This document shows positions 32,593 to 45,250 of a stretch of 58,854 nt of DNA, piece after piece. Below the pieces are notes generated by a model. The model ran no database searches and had not been told where the DNA came from. It worked only from the letters and a program-made list of their open reading frames with translations. The DNA comes from Burkholderiales bacterium (GTDB lineage: Bacteria > Pseudomonadota > Gammaproteobacteria > Burkholderiales > Casimicrobiaceae). The position numbers and the translations under genes are program-made. The DNA lies in the NCBI GenBank assembly GCA_020851235.1, contig JADZDD010000033.1, positions 1 through 58,854 of the forward strand. Direction: 5' to 3'. Within the stretch, counting starts at the first letter, position 1, and the number at the start of each line of letters is the position of its first letter.

Positions 32593-33777
32593 ATGAGCGC
32601 ATCCCAGCGTAACGTCTTCCTCCTCGCCTGCTGCCAGGCGCTGCTCCTCACCAACGCCTCGGGTCTCGTCTCGATGAACGGGCTCGTGGGTTATGCGCTG
32701 GCGAGCAACAAGGGGCTTGCCACGCTCGGGGCCACCACGTACGTCCTGGGCTCCGCCGCGGCAACGATGCCGATGTCGTTGTGGATGGCGAAGGTCGGGC
32801 GTCGCCGCGGCTTCATGACAGGCGCCCTCGTCAACGTCGCCGGCTGCGCCATCGCCGTGCTCGCGCTCGTCGCGAACAGCTTCGCCCTTTTCTGCGCCGC
32901 GACCGCGGTGATCGGCGTGTACAACGCGATCGGCCTGCAGTATCGCTTCGCGGCGGCGGAGGTCTCCTCGCTTGCGACCAAGGCGCGTGCGATCTCGCTC
33001 GTGCTCGCCGGCGGCATCGGTGGAGGTTTCCTGGGGCCTCCGATCACCCGTTTCGGCAAGGATCTGTTCGCCACACCGTTCCTGGGTTCCTTCGTGTTGC
33101 TCGCCGCGGTGGCGATCGTCGCCCTCGCCGTGCAGTCGCGCGTCGACGTGCCGAAGCCGACGACCGCCGAGCGCGCCGGCGGCGGCCGGCCGCTGCGCGA
33201 CATCGTGCGCCAGCCGATCTTCATCGTCGCGGCGGTGTCGGGCACGCTGGGCTACGGCCTCATGAACCTCCTCATGCAGGGCACGCCGCTCGCGATGGAT
33301 TTCTGCGGTTTGCCGTACGCGGCAACGGCGACGGTGATCTCGTGGCACGTGGTGGGGATGTACGCGCCGGGCTTCGTGACCGGGTCGCTCATCACGCGCT
33401 TCGGCGTGCTCAAGGTCATCCTCGCCGGCGTCGCGGTGATGGCGGCCGGCGCGTTGGTGGCGCTCACCGGCAACGAGCTCGGCCACTTCCTCGGGGCGCT
33501 CGTGCTCGTTGGCGTCGGCTGGAATTTCATGTACACGGGAGGCACCGCGCTCCTCACCGAGTCGTACACTGCGGCCGAGAAGGCTCGCACGCAGGGGATC
33601 AACGACTTCATCATGTTCGTGACGATGGCGCTGACCTCGTTTGCGTCGGGCGCGCTCGTGTCGTCGACCGGGTGGCAGATCATGAACTGGATCGCGCTGC
33701 CGTTCCTCGTCCTTGCCGCAGCCGTCGTCGTCTGGTACGCCCGCACGGCCAAGGCGGCGCGGATCCTGCCGGCGTGA
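32593..33777 (+). CDS. MFS transporter
   Basis: 394 aa, about 12 hydrophobic helices. The cytoplasmic loop MAKVGRRRGFMTGA between helices 2 and 3 fits the MFS DRxGRR motif. A central hydrophilic loop near 185-205 (VPKPTTAERAGGGRPLRD) separates the halves. It is followed within 22 bp by an enolase-superfamily enzyme and then an SDR, so import of the compound they metabolise is a reasonable inference. Confidence 0.88.
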   Translation: MSASQRNVFLLACCQALLLTNASGLVSMNGLVGYALASNKGLATLGATTYVLGSAAATMPMSLWMAKVGRRRGFMTGALVNVAGCAIAVLALVANSFALFCAATAVIGVYNAIGLQYRFAAAEVSSLATKARAISLVLAGGIGGGFLGPPITRFGKDLFATPFLGSFVLLAAVAIVALAVQSRVDVPKPTTAERAGGGRPLRDIVRQPIFIVAAVSGTLGYGLMNLLMQGTPLAMDFCGLPYAATATVISWHVVGMYAPGFVTGSLITRFGVLKVILAGVAVMAAGALVALTGNELGHFLGALVLVGVGWNFMYTGGTALLTESYTAAEKARTQGINDFIMFVTMALTSFASGALVSSTGWQIMNWIALPFLVLAAAVVVWYARTAKAARILPA

Positions 33778-33798
33778 CCGGGATCGCGGAGAAGCGTC

Positions 33799-34881
33799 TT
33801 GCCGTCCCCCACCACGATTCGCGAGCTGCGCTGCTTTCGCGCCCGATCGACGCTGTCGCAGCCGATAGCCGACGCGACACACGTCATTCCCGCGATCGAG
33901 TTCGTGGTCGGGGAGGTCGAGCTCGCCAACGGCGTCGTCGGGCAGTCCTACCTCCTTGCCTTCCATTACTCGCCGCAGGCGCTGCGTGGCGTGCTGCGCG
34001 ACCTCGCGGCATTTGCGCGAGGGCGCGACGCGACGGCGACACAGGCCTTCATCCGCGACTGGAACCGTGAAACCGAGTACTTCGGGCAGGAGGGGTTGCA
34101 GCGCTGGGCGCTGGGGCTTGCCAACGTCGCCATGTGGGACGCGCATGCCCGCACGCTCGATGCGCCGATCTGGCGACTCCTGGGTGGTGACGCCCGAGCC
34201 ATCCCCGTGTACGGCAGCGGTGGTTGGTTGTCGTACTCCGACGCCGAACTCCTCGACGAGGTTCGCGGCTACGTGAAGCGGGGGTTCACCGCGGTCAAGC
34301 TCAAGGTCGGTGCGCCCGAGCCCGGCCGCGATCTTGCGCGGATGCGACGCGTGCGCGAGGCGGTGGGACCGCAGGTGCGCATCATGATCGACGCCAACCA
34401 GGGCCTGCGCGTGCCCGACGCCCTCGCCCTTGCCCGCGCCGGGCGCGATCTTGGCATCGATTGGTTCGAGGAGCCGATCGACCATCGCGATTTCGACGGC
34501 TACGCAACGCTGCGGGCAGGCGCCGGGGTGGCGCTGGCCATGGGGGAGCGCGAATACGACCTCGTGCCGTTGCGCGAGCTCGTCGCGCGCAACGCGCTCG
34601 ACCTGTGGCAACCCGACCTCCTGCGGCTGGGCAGCGTGGAGGCGTGGCGCGAGTCGGCCGCGTACGCCGCGGCGCACTCGATTCCCGTCCTGCCGCACTA
34701 CTATCGCGACTACGACGTCCCGCTCCTGTGCACCGTGAGCCATCCCCACGGCGCGGAATCCTTCGACTGGATCGATGCGCTCATCGATACGCCGCTGCGC
34801 ATCGAAGGCGGCCACGCCTGGCCACGTGAGGGTCCGGGCTGGGGCTTTCGCTTCGTGGCTTCGGCGCTGACGCCGCTGTAG
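33799..34881 (+). CDS. Mandelate racemase/muconate lactonizing enzyme family protein
   Basis: 360 aa from a TTG start with GGAGAAG upstream. The enolase-superfamily catalytic set of the mandelate racemase subgroup is complete: Lys167 and Lys169 (VKLKVG), metal ligands Asp198 (DANQG), Glu224 (FEEP) and Glu250 (MGEREYD), and the Asp273/His300 dyad (QPDLLRLG, LPHYY). Enzymes with this set racemise or dehydrate 2-hydroxy acids such as sugar acids. The substrate is not predictable. Likely operon with the MFS gene before it and the SDR 2 bp after it. Confidence 0.92.
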   Translation: MPSPTTIRELRCFRARSTLSQPIADATHVIPAIEFVVGEVELANGVVGQSYLLAFHYSPQALRGVLRDLAAFARGRDATATQAFIRDWNRETEYFGQEGLQRWALGLANVAMWDAHARTLDAPIWRLLGGDARAIPVYGSGGWLSYSDAELLDEVRGYVKRGFTAVKLKVGAPEPGRDLARMRRVREAVGPQVRIMIDANQGLRVPDALALARAGRDLGIDWFEEPIDHRDFDGYATLRAGAGVALAMGEREYDLVPLRELVARNALDLWQPDLLRLGSVEAWRESAAYAAAHSIPVLPHYYRDYDVPLLCTVSHPHGAESFDWIDALIDTPLRIEGGHAWPREGPGWGFRFVASALTPL

Positions 34882-34883
34882 CG

Positions 34884-35645
34884 ATGCGCGCGGTCACGAT
34901 CGTTACCGGGAGTTCGCGCGGCATGGGAGCTGCGATCGCGTCGCTGCTCGTCGAACGCGGTCACCACGTCATCGGCATCGCGCGGAGCACGAACGCCACC
35001 CTCGACGCGACCGCGCCGCACGGTCGCTGCGAGCAGTGGCGCGCCGACCTCACCGATCCGGGGCCGGTGGCGGCACGGCTCGGGCGCTGGCTCGAGGCGC
35101 AGGACGCCGACGCCTTCGACGCGGTCACGCTCGTCAACAACGCCGCGATGCTCGCGCGCATCGGTCCCCTCGAAACGGCCGTCGCCGACGATCTCGCGCG
35201 CACGCTTCGCGTCGGCCTCGAGGCGCCCCTCGTTCTCACCGCCGCGTTCCTGCGCGCGACGGCGCACTGGTCCGCACGCGCCGCGGGGCGCTGTCGCGTC
35301 CTCAACGTGTCGTCGGGTCTCGGTCGCCGCCCGATGGCGAGCCAGGCCGCGTACTGCGCGGTGAAGGCAGGGCTCGATCACTTCACGCGTTGCGTCGCGC
35401 TCGAACAGGAGCACGCCGCGCATCCAGCGCGGCTCGTCTCGCTTGCCCCCGGGGTCATCGACACCGACATGCAGGTCGCACTACGCGCGGCAGGACCCGA
35501 GCACTTTCCCGATCACGCCCGCTTCGTCGCGTTGCGAACGGAGGGGAATCTGGATTCGCCCCTCGCTGCGGCGCGGAAGATCGTCGCCTTCCTCGAGCGC
35601 GAGGACTTCGGCAGCCAACCCGTCGCCGACGTGCGCGAGCGCTGA
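34884..35645 (+). CDS. SDR family NAD(P)-dependent oxidoreductase
   Basis: 253 aa. Cofactor loop TGSSRGMG (residues 9-16), NNAAM around 90, catalytic Ser in NVSSGLG and the YCAVK Tyr-Lys pair. The C-terminal half (SLAPGVIDTDMQ, FVALRTEGNLDSPLAAARKI) resembles the benzil reductase/sepiapterin reductase-like branch. Two bases separate it from the enolase gene, so it probably acts in the same pathway, oxidising or reducing a keto/hydroxy group. Confidence 0.9.
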   Translation: MRAVTIVTGSSRGMGAAIASLLVERGHHVIGIARSTNATLDATAPHGRCEQWRADLTDPGPVAARLGRWLEAQDADAFDAVTLVNNAAMLARIGPLETAVADDLARTLRVGLEAPLVLTAAFLRATAHWSARAAGRCRVLNVSSGLGRRPMASQAAYCAVKAGLDHFTRCVALEQEHAAHPARLVSLAPGVIDTDMQVALRAAGPEHFPDHARFVALRTEGNLDSPLAAARKIVAFLEREDFGSQPVADVRER

Positions 35646-35722
35646 GGCGACGCCGACTGCGCCGGCGCCGCGCCGGCGAGCTCGTGCCGCGGGTGTTCCA
35701 GGATGGCGCGGGGCGTCGCGCG

Positions 35723-37015
35723 CTACGTGCGGATCTGCCCGGTCCCCAGCACCACCCATTTCTGGCTGGTGAGGCCGTCGAGCCCGACGGGTCCGCGCGC
35801 GTGCAGCTTGTTGGTCGAGATCCCGATCTCGGCGCCCAGGCCGTACTCGAAGCCATCGGCAAAACGCGTCGAGGCATTGACCATCACCGAGCTCGAATCG
35901 ACCTCCCGCAGGAAGCGCAGCGCGTTGCCGTGGTGCTCGGTGACGATCGAATCGGTGTGCTGCGAGCCGTACTTCGCGATGTGGTCGATCGCCTCGTCGA
36001 GCGAGGCGACCACGCGCACCGCGAGAATCGGCGCCAGGTACTCCGCGTACCAGTCGTCCTCGACCGCGGCGTCCATCGCCGGGACCAACTCGCACGCGCG
36101 CGCGTCACCCCGCAGTTCGACACCCTTGTCGAGGTAGATCGCCGCGAGCGGCGGCAGCACGCGCGGCGCGATGTCGGCGTGCACGAGAAGCGTCTCCATC
36201 GTGTTGCACGGGGCATAACGCTGCGTCTTGGCGTTGTCCGCGATGCGGATCGCCATCGTGAGATCGGCGGTCGCGTCGATGAAGACGTGGCACACGCCAT
36301 CGAGATGCTTGATGACGGGCACCTTCGCCTCGCGCGCGATGCGCTCGATGAGGCTCTTGCCGCCACGCGGCACGATGACGTCGACGTGCGCCTCGTCGGT
36401 GATGAGGTGACCGACGGCGGCACGGTCGGCGGTGGCGATCACCTGCACCGCGGTTTCCGGTAGCCTCGCTTCGCGCAGTCCCTGGTGGACGCAGGCGGCG
36501 ATCGCCGCGTTGCTGCGCAGTGCCTCCGAGCCGCCGCGCAGGATCGTCGCGTTGCCCGACTTGAGGCACAGGCCGGCGGCGTCCGCGGTCACGTTCGGGC
36601 GCGATTCGTAGACGATGCCGACCACGCCGAGGGGCACGCGCATCTTCCCGACCTGGATGCCGCTCGGCCGGTAGCGCAGGTCGCTGATCTCTCCGACCGG
36701 ATCGGCGAGCATCGCGACCTGCTCCAATCCCTCCGCCATCGCCTGCACGCCCTTGCTCGTGAGCGTCAGGCGGTCGATGAACGCGCTGTCGTGTCCGGCT
36801 GCCGTGGCGCGGCCGACGTCGTCGGCGTTGGCGGCGAGGAGCGCCGGCGCGTTCACCCGAATCGCCGCGGCCATGGCGCGCAGGGCACGATCCTTGGCGC
36901 CGGTGTCGGCGCGGGCCACCGCTCGCGCCGCACGGCGCGCGGCGTCGCCGACGTCACGCATGTACGCGGCGACATCGGCGATGTCGTGCAGGCCGGGAAC
37001 GGCGAGGTTCGTCAT
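35723..37015 (-). CDS. proA: Gamma-glutamyl phosphate reductase
   Basis: 430 aa. ProA reduces gamma-glutamyl phosphate to glutamate semialdehyde in proline synthesis. The catalytic Cys270 lies in [42 protein letters not shown] and the C-terminal [32 protein letters not shown] are characteristic. It begins 10 bp after rpiA, an unusual companion for proA; proB is not in the window. Confidence 0.96.
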   Translation of the reverse strand: MTNLAVPGLHDIADVAAYMRDVGDAARRAARAVARADTGAKDRALRAMAAAIRVNAPALLAANADDVGRATAAGHDSAFIDRLTLTSKGVQAMAEGLEQVAMLADPVGEISDLRYRPSGIQVGKMRVPLGVVGIVYESRPNVTADAAGLCLKSGNATILRGGSEALRSNAAIAACVHQGLREARLPETAVQVIATADRAAVGHLITDEAHVDVIVPRGGKSLIERIAREAKVPVIKHLDGVCHVFIDATADLTMAIRIADNAKTQRYAPCNTMETLLVHADIAPRVLPPLAAIYLDKGVELRGDARACELVPAMDAAVEDDWYAEYLAPILAVRVVASLDEAIDHIAKYGSQHTDSIVTEHHGNALRFLREVDSSSVMVNASTRFADGFEYGLGAEIGISTNKLHARGPVGLDGLTSQKWVVLGTGQIRT

Positions 37016-37024
37016 GGACCGATT

Positions 37025-37690
37025 CTAGCGTGCGGGCGTGAGCGTCTCCACGCCGCCTGGCGAGCCGACCAGGATCACGTCGGCGCCTCGCTGCGCGAAG
37101 AGGCCTACCGTGACCACACCCGGAATCTGGTTGATCCGGGTCTCGAGCGCCACCGGATCGGTGATGGTGAGCCCATCGACGTCGAGCACCACGTTGCCGT
37201 TGTCGGTGGTGAAGCCCATGCGCCACGCCGGGCGGCCGCCGAGCTGGACGAGCTCGCGCGCCACGTAGCTGCGCGCCATGGGAATCACTTCGACCGGCAG
37301 GCCGAAGGCGCCGAGGACGGGTACGACCTTGCTCTGATCGACGATGCACACGAACTTGCGGCTTGCCGCGGCGACGATCTTCTCGCGCGTGAGCGCGCCG
37401 CCGCCGCCCTTGATCATGGCACCCCACCGCGTGACCTCGTCGGCGCCGTCGACGTACACCGGGATGTCGTCGACGTTGTTGAGCTCCTCGACCTCGATGC
37501 CGTGCGCCTCGAGGCGGGCGGTCGACTTCGCCGAGCTCGAGACGGCACCCTTGATGTTGTGCCTGATCCGGGCGAGCTCGTCGATGAAGAAGTTGGCGGT
37601 GCTGCCCGAGCCCACGCCGACCCACGAATCGGCGATCACATGCTTGATCGCCGCGCGCGCGACGGCTTGCTTTTGCTCGTCCTGCGTCAT
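37025..37690 (-). CDS. rpiA: Ribose-5-phosphate isomerase A
   Basis: 221 aa. [16 protein letters not shown] (substrate phosphate loop), YVDGADEV with the catalytic acid, [14 protein letters not shown], and the C-terminal [13 protein letters not shown] identify RpiA, which interconverts ribose-5-P and ribulose-5-P. ATG at 37690 is 41 bp after the aceF stop. It shares the strand and probably the transcript with aceEF and proA. Confidence 0.96.
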   Translation of the reverse strand: MTQDEQKQAVARAAIKHVIADSWVGVGSGSTANFFIDELARIRHNIKGAVSSSAKSTARLEAHGIEVEELNNVDDIPVYVDGADEVTRWGAMIKGGGGALTREKIVAAASRKFVCIVDQSKVVPVLGAFGLPVEVIPMARSYVARELVQLGGRPAWRMGFTTDNGNVVLDVDGLTITDPVALETRINQIPGVVTVGLFAQRGADVILVGSPGGVETLTPAR

Positions 37691-37731
37691 GCGCGTTTCC
37701 CGCGGCGATGGCCGGTGCTCGTGCGCGAGCG

Positions 37732-39057
37732 CTAGACGAGCGCGCGCCGCAGATCGGCGAGGAGCCCCGAGTAGTACGTGATGAAGCGCGCGGCCGACGC
37801 CCCGTCGATGACGCGGTGGTCGTACGACAGCGACAGCGGCAGCACGAGCCGTGGCGCGAAGGCCTTGCCGTCCCACACCGGCTTCATCGTGCTCCTCGAC
37901 ACCCCGAGGATCGCGACCTCGGGGGCGTTGATGATCGGCGTGAAGGCGGTGCCGCCGATGCCGCCCAGCGAGCTGATCGAGAAGGAGCCGCCTTGCATGT
38001 CGGCAGCGCCGAGCTTGCCCTCGCGCGCCTTCATCGACAGCTCGGTCATCTCCCTGGCGATCGCGAGCACCCCCTTCTTGTCGGCGTCCTTCAACACCGG
38101 CACGACGAGGCCGTTCGGCGTGTCCGCGGCGAAGCCGATGTTGAAGTACTGCTTGCGCACGAGGTTGTCGCCGTCGAGCGAGGCATTGAAGTCCGGGAAC
38201 CTGCGCAGCGCCGCGACCGCCGCCTTGATGAGGAAGGCGAGCATCGTCACCTTGACGCCCGCCCTCTCGTTCTCCTTGTTGAGCGTGACGCGCAGCGCCT
38301 CGAGGTCGGTGATGTCGGCGTCGTCGAACTGCGTGACGTGCGGGATCATCACCCAGTTGCGGGCGAGGTTGGCGCCGGAGATCTTCTTGATTCGCGACAG
38401 CGGCACCGACTCGACCGGGCCGAACTTCGCGAAATCGACCGTCGGCCACGCGAGGAGATTGAGCCCGCCGCCGGCGGGGCCCGCCCCCGCGCCGCCGGCG
38501 AGCGCGCCCTTCACGAAGGCCTGCACGTCCTCGTGCAGGATCCGTGCACTGGGGCCGCTCCCCTTGACCCGGGCGAGATCGACGCCGAGCTCGCGCGCGA
38601 ACTTGCGCACCGACGGCGACGCGTGCGCAGCGACGAAGGCGACGTCGTCGATCGGCGCGGCGGTGCTTGCGGCGGGAGCCGGCGGGACCGGGGTGGCGGA
38701 TGCGACCGGCGCCGATGCGGGTGCGGGCGCAGCCGCGGGCGCGGGTGCAGCCACGGGCGCCGGCGCGGCGCTCGCTGCGGGCGGGGGCGGCGGTGCGGCC
38801 GCCGGCGCGGCGGCGAGTGCACCCTCCGCGGCCTCGAGCAGCAGTACGAGCGAGCCCTCGCTCACCCGGTCCCCGGTCTTGAGCTTGACGTCCTTGACCA
38901 CGCCCGCGGCCGGTGCCGGCACGTCCATCGTCGCCTTGTCCGACTCGAGGGTGACGAGCGGGTCCTCGACCTTGACGGTGTCGCCGGGCTTCACCAGCAC
39001 TTCGATGACGGGAATGTCCTTGAAGTCGCCGATGTCAGGTACCTTGACTTCGATCAT
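37732..39057 (-). CDS. aceF: Dihydrolipoyllysine acetyltransferase, pyruvate dehydrogenase E2
   Basis: 441 aa. A single N-terminal lipoyl domain (1-75) with lipoyl-Lys41 in ESDKATMD; an Ala/Pro-rich flexible linker (about 85-140); an E3-binding domain (about 150-185; [19 protein letters not shown]); a second linker; and the catalytic acetyltransferase domain (about 215-441) ending SYDHRVIDG with His414 and Asp418. It is shorter than multi-lipoyl E. coli AceF. No dihydrolipoamide dehydrogenase gene follows; rpiA takes that place. Confidence 0.96.
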   Translation of the reverse strand: MIEVKVPDIGDFKDIPVIEVLVKPGDTVKVEDPLVTLESDKATMDVPAPAAGVVKDVKLKTGDRVSEGSLVLLLEAAEGALAAAPAAAPPPPPAASAAPAPVAAPAPAAAPAPASAPVASATPVPPAPAASTAAPIDDVAFVAAHASPSVRKFARELGVDLARVKGSGPSARILHEDVQAFVKGALAGGAGAGPAGGGLNLLAWPTVDFAKFGPVESVPLSRIKKISGANLARNWVMIPHVTQFDDADITDLEALRVTLNKENERAGVKVTMLAFLIKAAVAALRRFPDFNASLDGDNLVRKQYFNIGFAADTPNGLVVPVLKDADKKGVLAIAREMTELSMKAREGKLGAADMQGGSFSISSLGGIGGTAFTPIINAPEVAILGVSRSTMKPVWDGKAFAPRLVLPLSLSYDHRVIDGASAARFITYYSGLLADLRRALV

Positions 39058-39102
39058 GGGGATCTCGCTCGTGTTCTTGGGGGCGTTGGCCGGATCTGGG
39101 CG

Positions 39103-41820
<2,718 letters not shown>

Positions 41821-41884
41821 GAAAGCCTCCTTGGCGGGGTACCGGGTGCAGTGTGTTCGATCGTGCCTGCGTTCGGCAACATCG

Positions 41885-41890
41885 ATTCTA
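41885..41890 (-). promoter_or_regulatory. -10 candidate of the aceE operon
   Basis: TAGAAT on the minus strand, 64 nt before the aceE start. No good -35; the AceE ribosome-binding site AAGGAGG lies downstream. Confidence 0.4.
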
Positions 41891-41968
41891 ACGGTGCGTG
41901 CGGTGCGCGCTCACCAGCCGTCACGAGCGAGGGCGACCCGATGCGATCGATCTTACCATCGGTCGGAA

Positions 41969-43201
41969 TCAGTTTCCGTCTGATGGAGGGCCGGCGTGGC
42001 CGCCGTGCAGGTGGTGCAGGAGCAGGGTGGCCGCCAGTGCGCTCATCGCGGTGCAAAAGACGAAGCTCCACCGGAAGCTCCCGAACAGCGCAGCGAGGCC
42101 GCCGAACACCATCGGGCCGAGCATCACGCCGCTGAACGTGATGAACGACGCGCCGCCGGTGGCGTGCGCCGCAGCGCCGGCCGGTGCGCGTCGCGCGACC
42201 TCGGAGATCTGCACGCCGTTCCAGCCGATCGCGGTGAAGCCGTAGAGCGACGCCAAAGGCAGGACCACGAGCGCCGGCCACGACGCCTGCGCGAAGGTGA
42301 AAGCGACCCCGCACAACGCCGAAAGCGCGCCGAGGAGGATCAGCACGAGCATCGCCCGGTGCGTGCGATCGGCGACCATGCCCCAGAAGATGCGGCCGGG
42401 AATGGCAGCGACGGTCACGCAGGTGAGCGCCAGGCCGGCGGCAACGAGCGACCAGCCGAGAGCCTGCGTGAGATAGACGACGAGAAACGTCGTGATGCTG
42501 ACCTGGACCGCGGAATAGCAAAGTCCCGTCAGGGCGAGGACGCGCAACTCGCGATTGCGCGTGACGAGCGCAAGCGGCGCGACGACCGAGCGCAGCGTAA
42601 GTGGCTTGCGCAGCGGCACGCGCAGGTCGAGCGACGCGCGCACGGGCTCGGCCATCGCGGCGACGAGCACGCCGACGGCTGCAACCACGATGAATGCGCC
42701 GCGCCAGCCCAGCGCGAGCGCGAGGCCCGGCAGGAGCGCGCCGGCGATCGCTGCACCGGCCGGGACGCCGGTCTGCTTGATCGAGAAGGTGAGCGCCATG
42801 CGCCCGGGTGGCGTGGTGCGGGCGAGGATCTCGGAGGAGGCGACGGTGATCGGACCGTAGCCCAACCCCATCACCAGCGCGGTGACGACGAAGAGCGCGA
42901 TGGCGCCGGCCGGCAGCGCGGTCATCGTGAGCATCCCGGCGGCGCACAGGGCCACACAGGCCTGCGAGACGCGGATGCCCCCGTAGCGCCCGACCAGTTC
43001 GCCGCCGATGAGGCTCGCCGCCATCGCGCCGACGTACAAGAGGCCAATGAAGACGCCGATCCAGCTCGGCGCGATGCCGAAGTCGGTGGCGAGGATGGGC
43101 GCGAGCACCGCCGGCGCCGTCGCCGTCAGCGACGTGTAGATCTGGATGCCCAGCGTTGCGGCGAGCGCGACGAATCCGCTCGCCCTGACACGCTTCGTCA
43201 C
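41969..43201 (-). CDS. MFS transporter
   Basis: 410 aa from GTG at 43201, which overlaps the stop of the folate cyclo-ligase gene (GTGA). About 12 hydrophobic helices with the loop GGELVGRYGGIRV between helices 2 and 3, and EILARTTPPGRMALTFSIKQTG in the first half. The C terminus is a His-rich LLHHLHGGHAGP. Similar to small-molecule/metabolite MFS carriers; substrate unknown. The open frame extends upstream, but that part is antisense-free shadow of the preceding gene. Confidence 0.86.
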   Translation of the reverse strand: MTKRVRASGFVALAATLGIQIYTSLTATAPAVLAPILATDFGIAPSWIGVFIGLLYVGAMAASLIGGELVGRYGGIRVSQACVALCAAGMLTMTALPAGAIALFVVTALVMGLGYGPITVASSEILARTTPPGRMALTFSIKQTGVPAGAAIAGALLPGLALALGWRGAFIVVAAVGVLVAAMAEPVRASLDLRVPLRKPLTLRSVVAPLALVTRNRELRVLALTGLCYSAVQVSITTFLVVYLTQALGWSLVAAGLALTCVTVAAIPGRIFWGMVADRTHRAMLVLILLGALSALCGVAFTFAQASWPALVVLPLASLYGFTAIGWNGVQISEVARRAPAGAAAHATGGASFITFSGVMLGPMVFGGLAALFGSFRWSFVFCTAMSALAATLLLHHLHGGHAGPPSDGN

Positions 43202-43821
43202 GCGCGATCCACCACGACGATGCGGCTCGGTGTCACGATCGTGTCGACGGTGAGGTCGTGCGGCGCCGACGGGACCTGAGGGACGATCTGGACGTCGAGC
43301 GCTCCGGCCACGCGCGGCACCGACGGCGCGACGAGAGCGAGGAGCCGATCGTAGTAGCCGCCGCCATAGCCCAGGCGATGCCCATGCGCGTCGAACGCGA
43401 CACCGGGAACGAGCACCCAGTCGATCGCGCCAACGTCGATGCGGGGCAGGTCCGCGAGCGGCTCGGGGATGCCGCGGTACCCGGTCGCGATCTCGGTGGC
43501 CGGCGTCCGCACGCGGTGCAGCACGAGCATGCGCGCGGCGACGTCCACGCGCGGCAGCGCCACCGTGGCGCCGCGCGCGAGCGCCGCGTCGACGAGCGGC
43601 CGCGAGTCCCACTCGCTGCGGAAGGGTTGCGTCAGCAGCAGACACGAGGCGCGGGTAAACGAGGCGAGCCCGCGGATGCCCTCGACGATCGCCTGCGATG
43701 CGCGATCGTGCGTGGCCGCGTCGAGCGCGTCGCGGCGTGCCAGCGTGCTCTCGCGCAGGTCCCGCTTGGCCTCACGCAGGGCGGCGCCGGTGAGCGGCGT
43801 CGCGGCGGAAACGGCAGACAT
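43198..43821 (-). CDS. 5-formyltetrahydrofolate cyclo-ligase
   Basis: 207 aa. AAKRDLR-like REAKRDLRESTLARRDAL at the N terminus, substrate segment around 90, and the ATP-binding VPGVAFDAHGHRLGYGGGYYDR (about 138-160) mark the 5-FCL/YgfA family, which converts 5-formyl-THF to methenyl-THF. Divergent from pepP, as ygfA is near pepP-ubiH in E. coli. The 94-bp gap is too small for a 6S RNA gene, which often accompanies this family. Confidence 0.95.
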   Translation of the reverse strand: MSAVSAATPLTGAALREAKRDLRESTLARRDALDAATHDRASQAIVEGIRGLASFTRASCLLLTQPFRSEWDSRPLVDAALARGATVALPRVDVAARMLVLHRVRTPATEIATGYRGIPEPLADLPRIDVGAIDWVLVPGVAFDAHGHRLGYGGGYYDRLLALVAPSVPRVAGALDVQIVPQVPSAPHDLTVDTIVTPSRIVVVDRA

Positions 43822-43883
43822 CTCGCCATGTTACGGGAACGCTCGCGCCCGCCCACGCGCCGTGTGCACCGGGCGGGCACTTA

Positions 43884-43889
43884 TATAAT
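43884..43889 (+). promoter_or_regulatory. -10 consensus box of pepP
   Basis: TATAAT 26 nt before the pepP ATG; the surrounding TTATATAATG is unusually AT-rich. No matching -35. Confidence 0.5.
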
Positions 43890-43915
43890 GCGGGCCTCGC
43901 CATTCGGGTCAGGCC

Positions 43916-45235
43916 ATGAAGAACACGCGGCAGTTTCATCGCGACCGTCGCAGCGCGCTCGCGCTGGCGATGCGCGGTCACACCGAGGGCGGACTTGCGA
44001 TCGTGCCGACGGCGCCCGAGGTCGCGCGCAATCGGGATACGCTCTATCCGTTCCGCCCGGACAGCTACTTCCATTACCTGTCCGGGTTTCCCGAGCCCGA
44101 AGCGGCCGTCGTGGTGATCGCCGATGGCGACGGCGAGCGGCATCTCCTCTTCTGCCGCGACAAGGACGCCGAGCGCGAGACCTGGGATGGCTTCCGCTAC
44201 GGTCCGGATGCGGCGCGCGAGATCTTCGGATTCGACGAGGCGTACGCGTACCCGGAGCTCGATGCGAAGTTGCGCGAACTCGCGGTCGATCGGCCGGCGC
44301 TGTACACGCCGCTCGGTCTTTTCGAGGCGTGGGACCACAGGATCGTGCAGCTCCTGAACGCCGTGCGCGCGCAGGTGCGCACCGGGGTCGCCGCACCCGA
44401 TGCCGTCGTCGACGTCCGCGGCATCCTCGACGACATGCGTCTGGTCAAGGACGCGCACGAGATCGAGCTCATGCGCCGCGCCAACGCGATCAGCAGCGCG
44501 GCGCACCGTCGCGCCATGGCGCGCACGCGGCCCGGCTGGCGCGAGTACCAGGTCGAGGCCGAGCTCGTGCACGAGTTCCTGCGGGCGGGCGCACTGGCGG
44601 TGGCGTACCCGTCGATCGTCGCGTCGGGTCCCAATGCCTGCGTCCTGCACTATCGCGAGAACGATCGCGAAATGAGCGACGGCGAGCTGCTGCTGATCGA
44701 CGCCGGCTGCGAGTACCAGGGCTACGCCGCCGACATCACGCGCACGTTTCCGGTGGGCGGCAGGTTCACCGGGCCGCAGAAGGAGATCTACGAGCTCGTC
44801 CTCGCCGCGCAGCACGCCTGTCTCGATGCCGTGAAGCCCGGGGTCGACTTCCACGACTATCACAAGGTCGCCGATCGCGTGCTCGCGCAAGGCTATCTCG
44901 ATCTCGGACTCGTCACCGGGACGCTCGACGAGGTCCTCGAAACCGGAACGTTCCGCCGCTTCTCGTTGCACCGCGCCGGGCATTGGCTGGGCATGGACGT
45001 TCACGACGCGGGCCTGTACCAGGTCAAGGGCGTGCCGCAGAAGCTCGTGCCGGGGATGGTGCTCACCGTCGAGCCCGGCACGTACATCCGTCCGGCCGAC
45101 GATGTGCCCGAGACGTGGTGGAGCATCGGCGTGCGCATCGAGGACGACGTCCTCGTGACCGCAGGCGGCCACGAGAACCTCACCGCCGCGACGCCGAAGT
45201 CGGTCGCCGACGTCGAGGCCGCCTGCACCCGCTGA
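43916..45235 (+). CDS. pepP: Xaa-Pro aminopeptidase (aminopeptidase P)
   Basis: 439 aa. N-terminal AMP_N domain (about 10-140, RPDSYFHYLSGFPEPEA) and a C-terminal pita-bread M24 domain. Metal ligands: Asp in LLIDAGCEYQ, Asp in YAADITRTF, His in HRAGHWLGMDVHD, Glu in VEPGTYIRP and Glu in GVRIEDDVLV. It removes N-terminal residues preceding proline. AGG lies 5 nt before the ATG. Its TGA is in the same frame as the next gene. Confidence 0.95.
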   Translation: MKNTRQFHRDRRSALALAMRGHTEGGLAIVPTAPEVARNRDTLYPFRPDSYFHYLSGFPEPEAAVVVIADGDGERHLLFCRDKDAERETWDGFRYGPDAAREIFGFDEAYAYPELDAKLRELAVDRPALYTPLGLFEAWDHRIVQLLNAVRAQVRTGVAAPDAVVDVRGILDDMRLVKDAHEIELMRRANAISSAAHRRAMARTRPGWREYQVEAELVHEFLRAGALAVAYPSIVASGPNACVLHYRENDREMSDGELLLIDAGCEYQGYAADITRTFPVGGRFTGPQKEIYELVLAAQHACLDAVKPGVDFHDYHKVADRVLAQGYLDLGLVTGTLDEVLETGTFRRFSLHRAGHWLGMDVHDAGLYQVKGVPQKLVPGMVLTVEPGTYIRPADDVPETWWSIGVRIEDDVLVTAGGHENLTAATPKSVADVEAACTR

Positions 45236-45250
45236 CGCGCGAGCCGTCCC

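Noticed and set aside
43822-43915. 6S RNA gene next to the folate cyclo-ligase gene
   Set aside because: The gap is only 94 bp, about half the size of 6S RNA, and is occupied by the pepP promoter.
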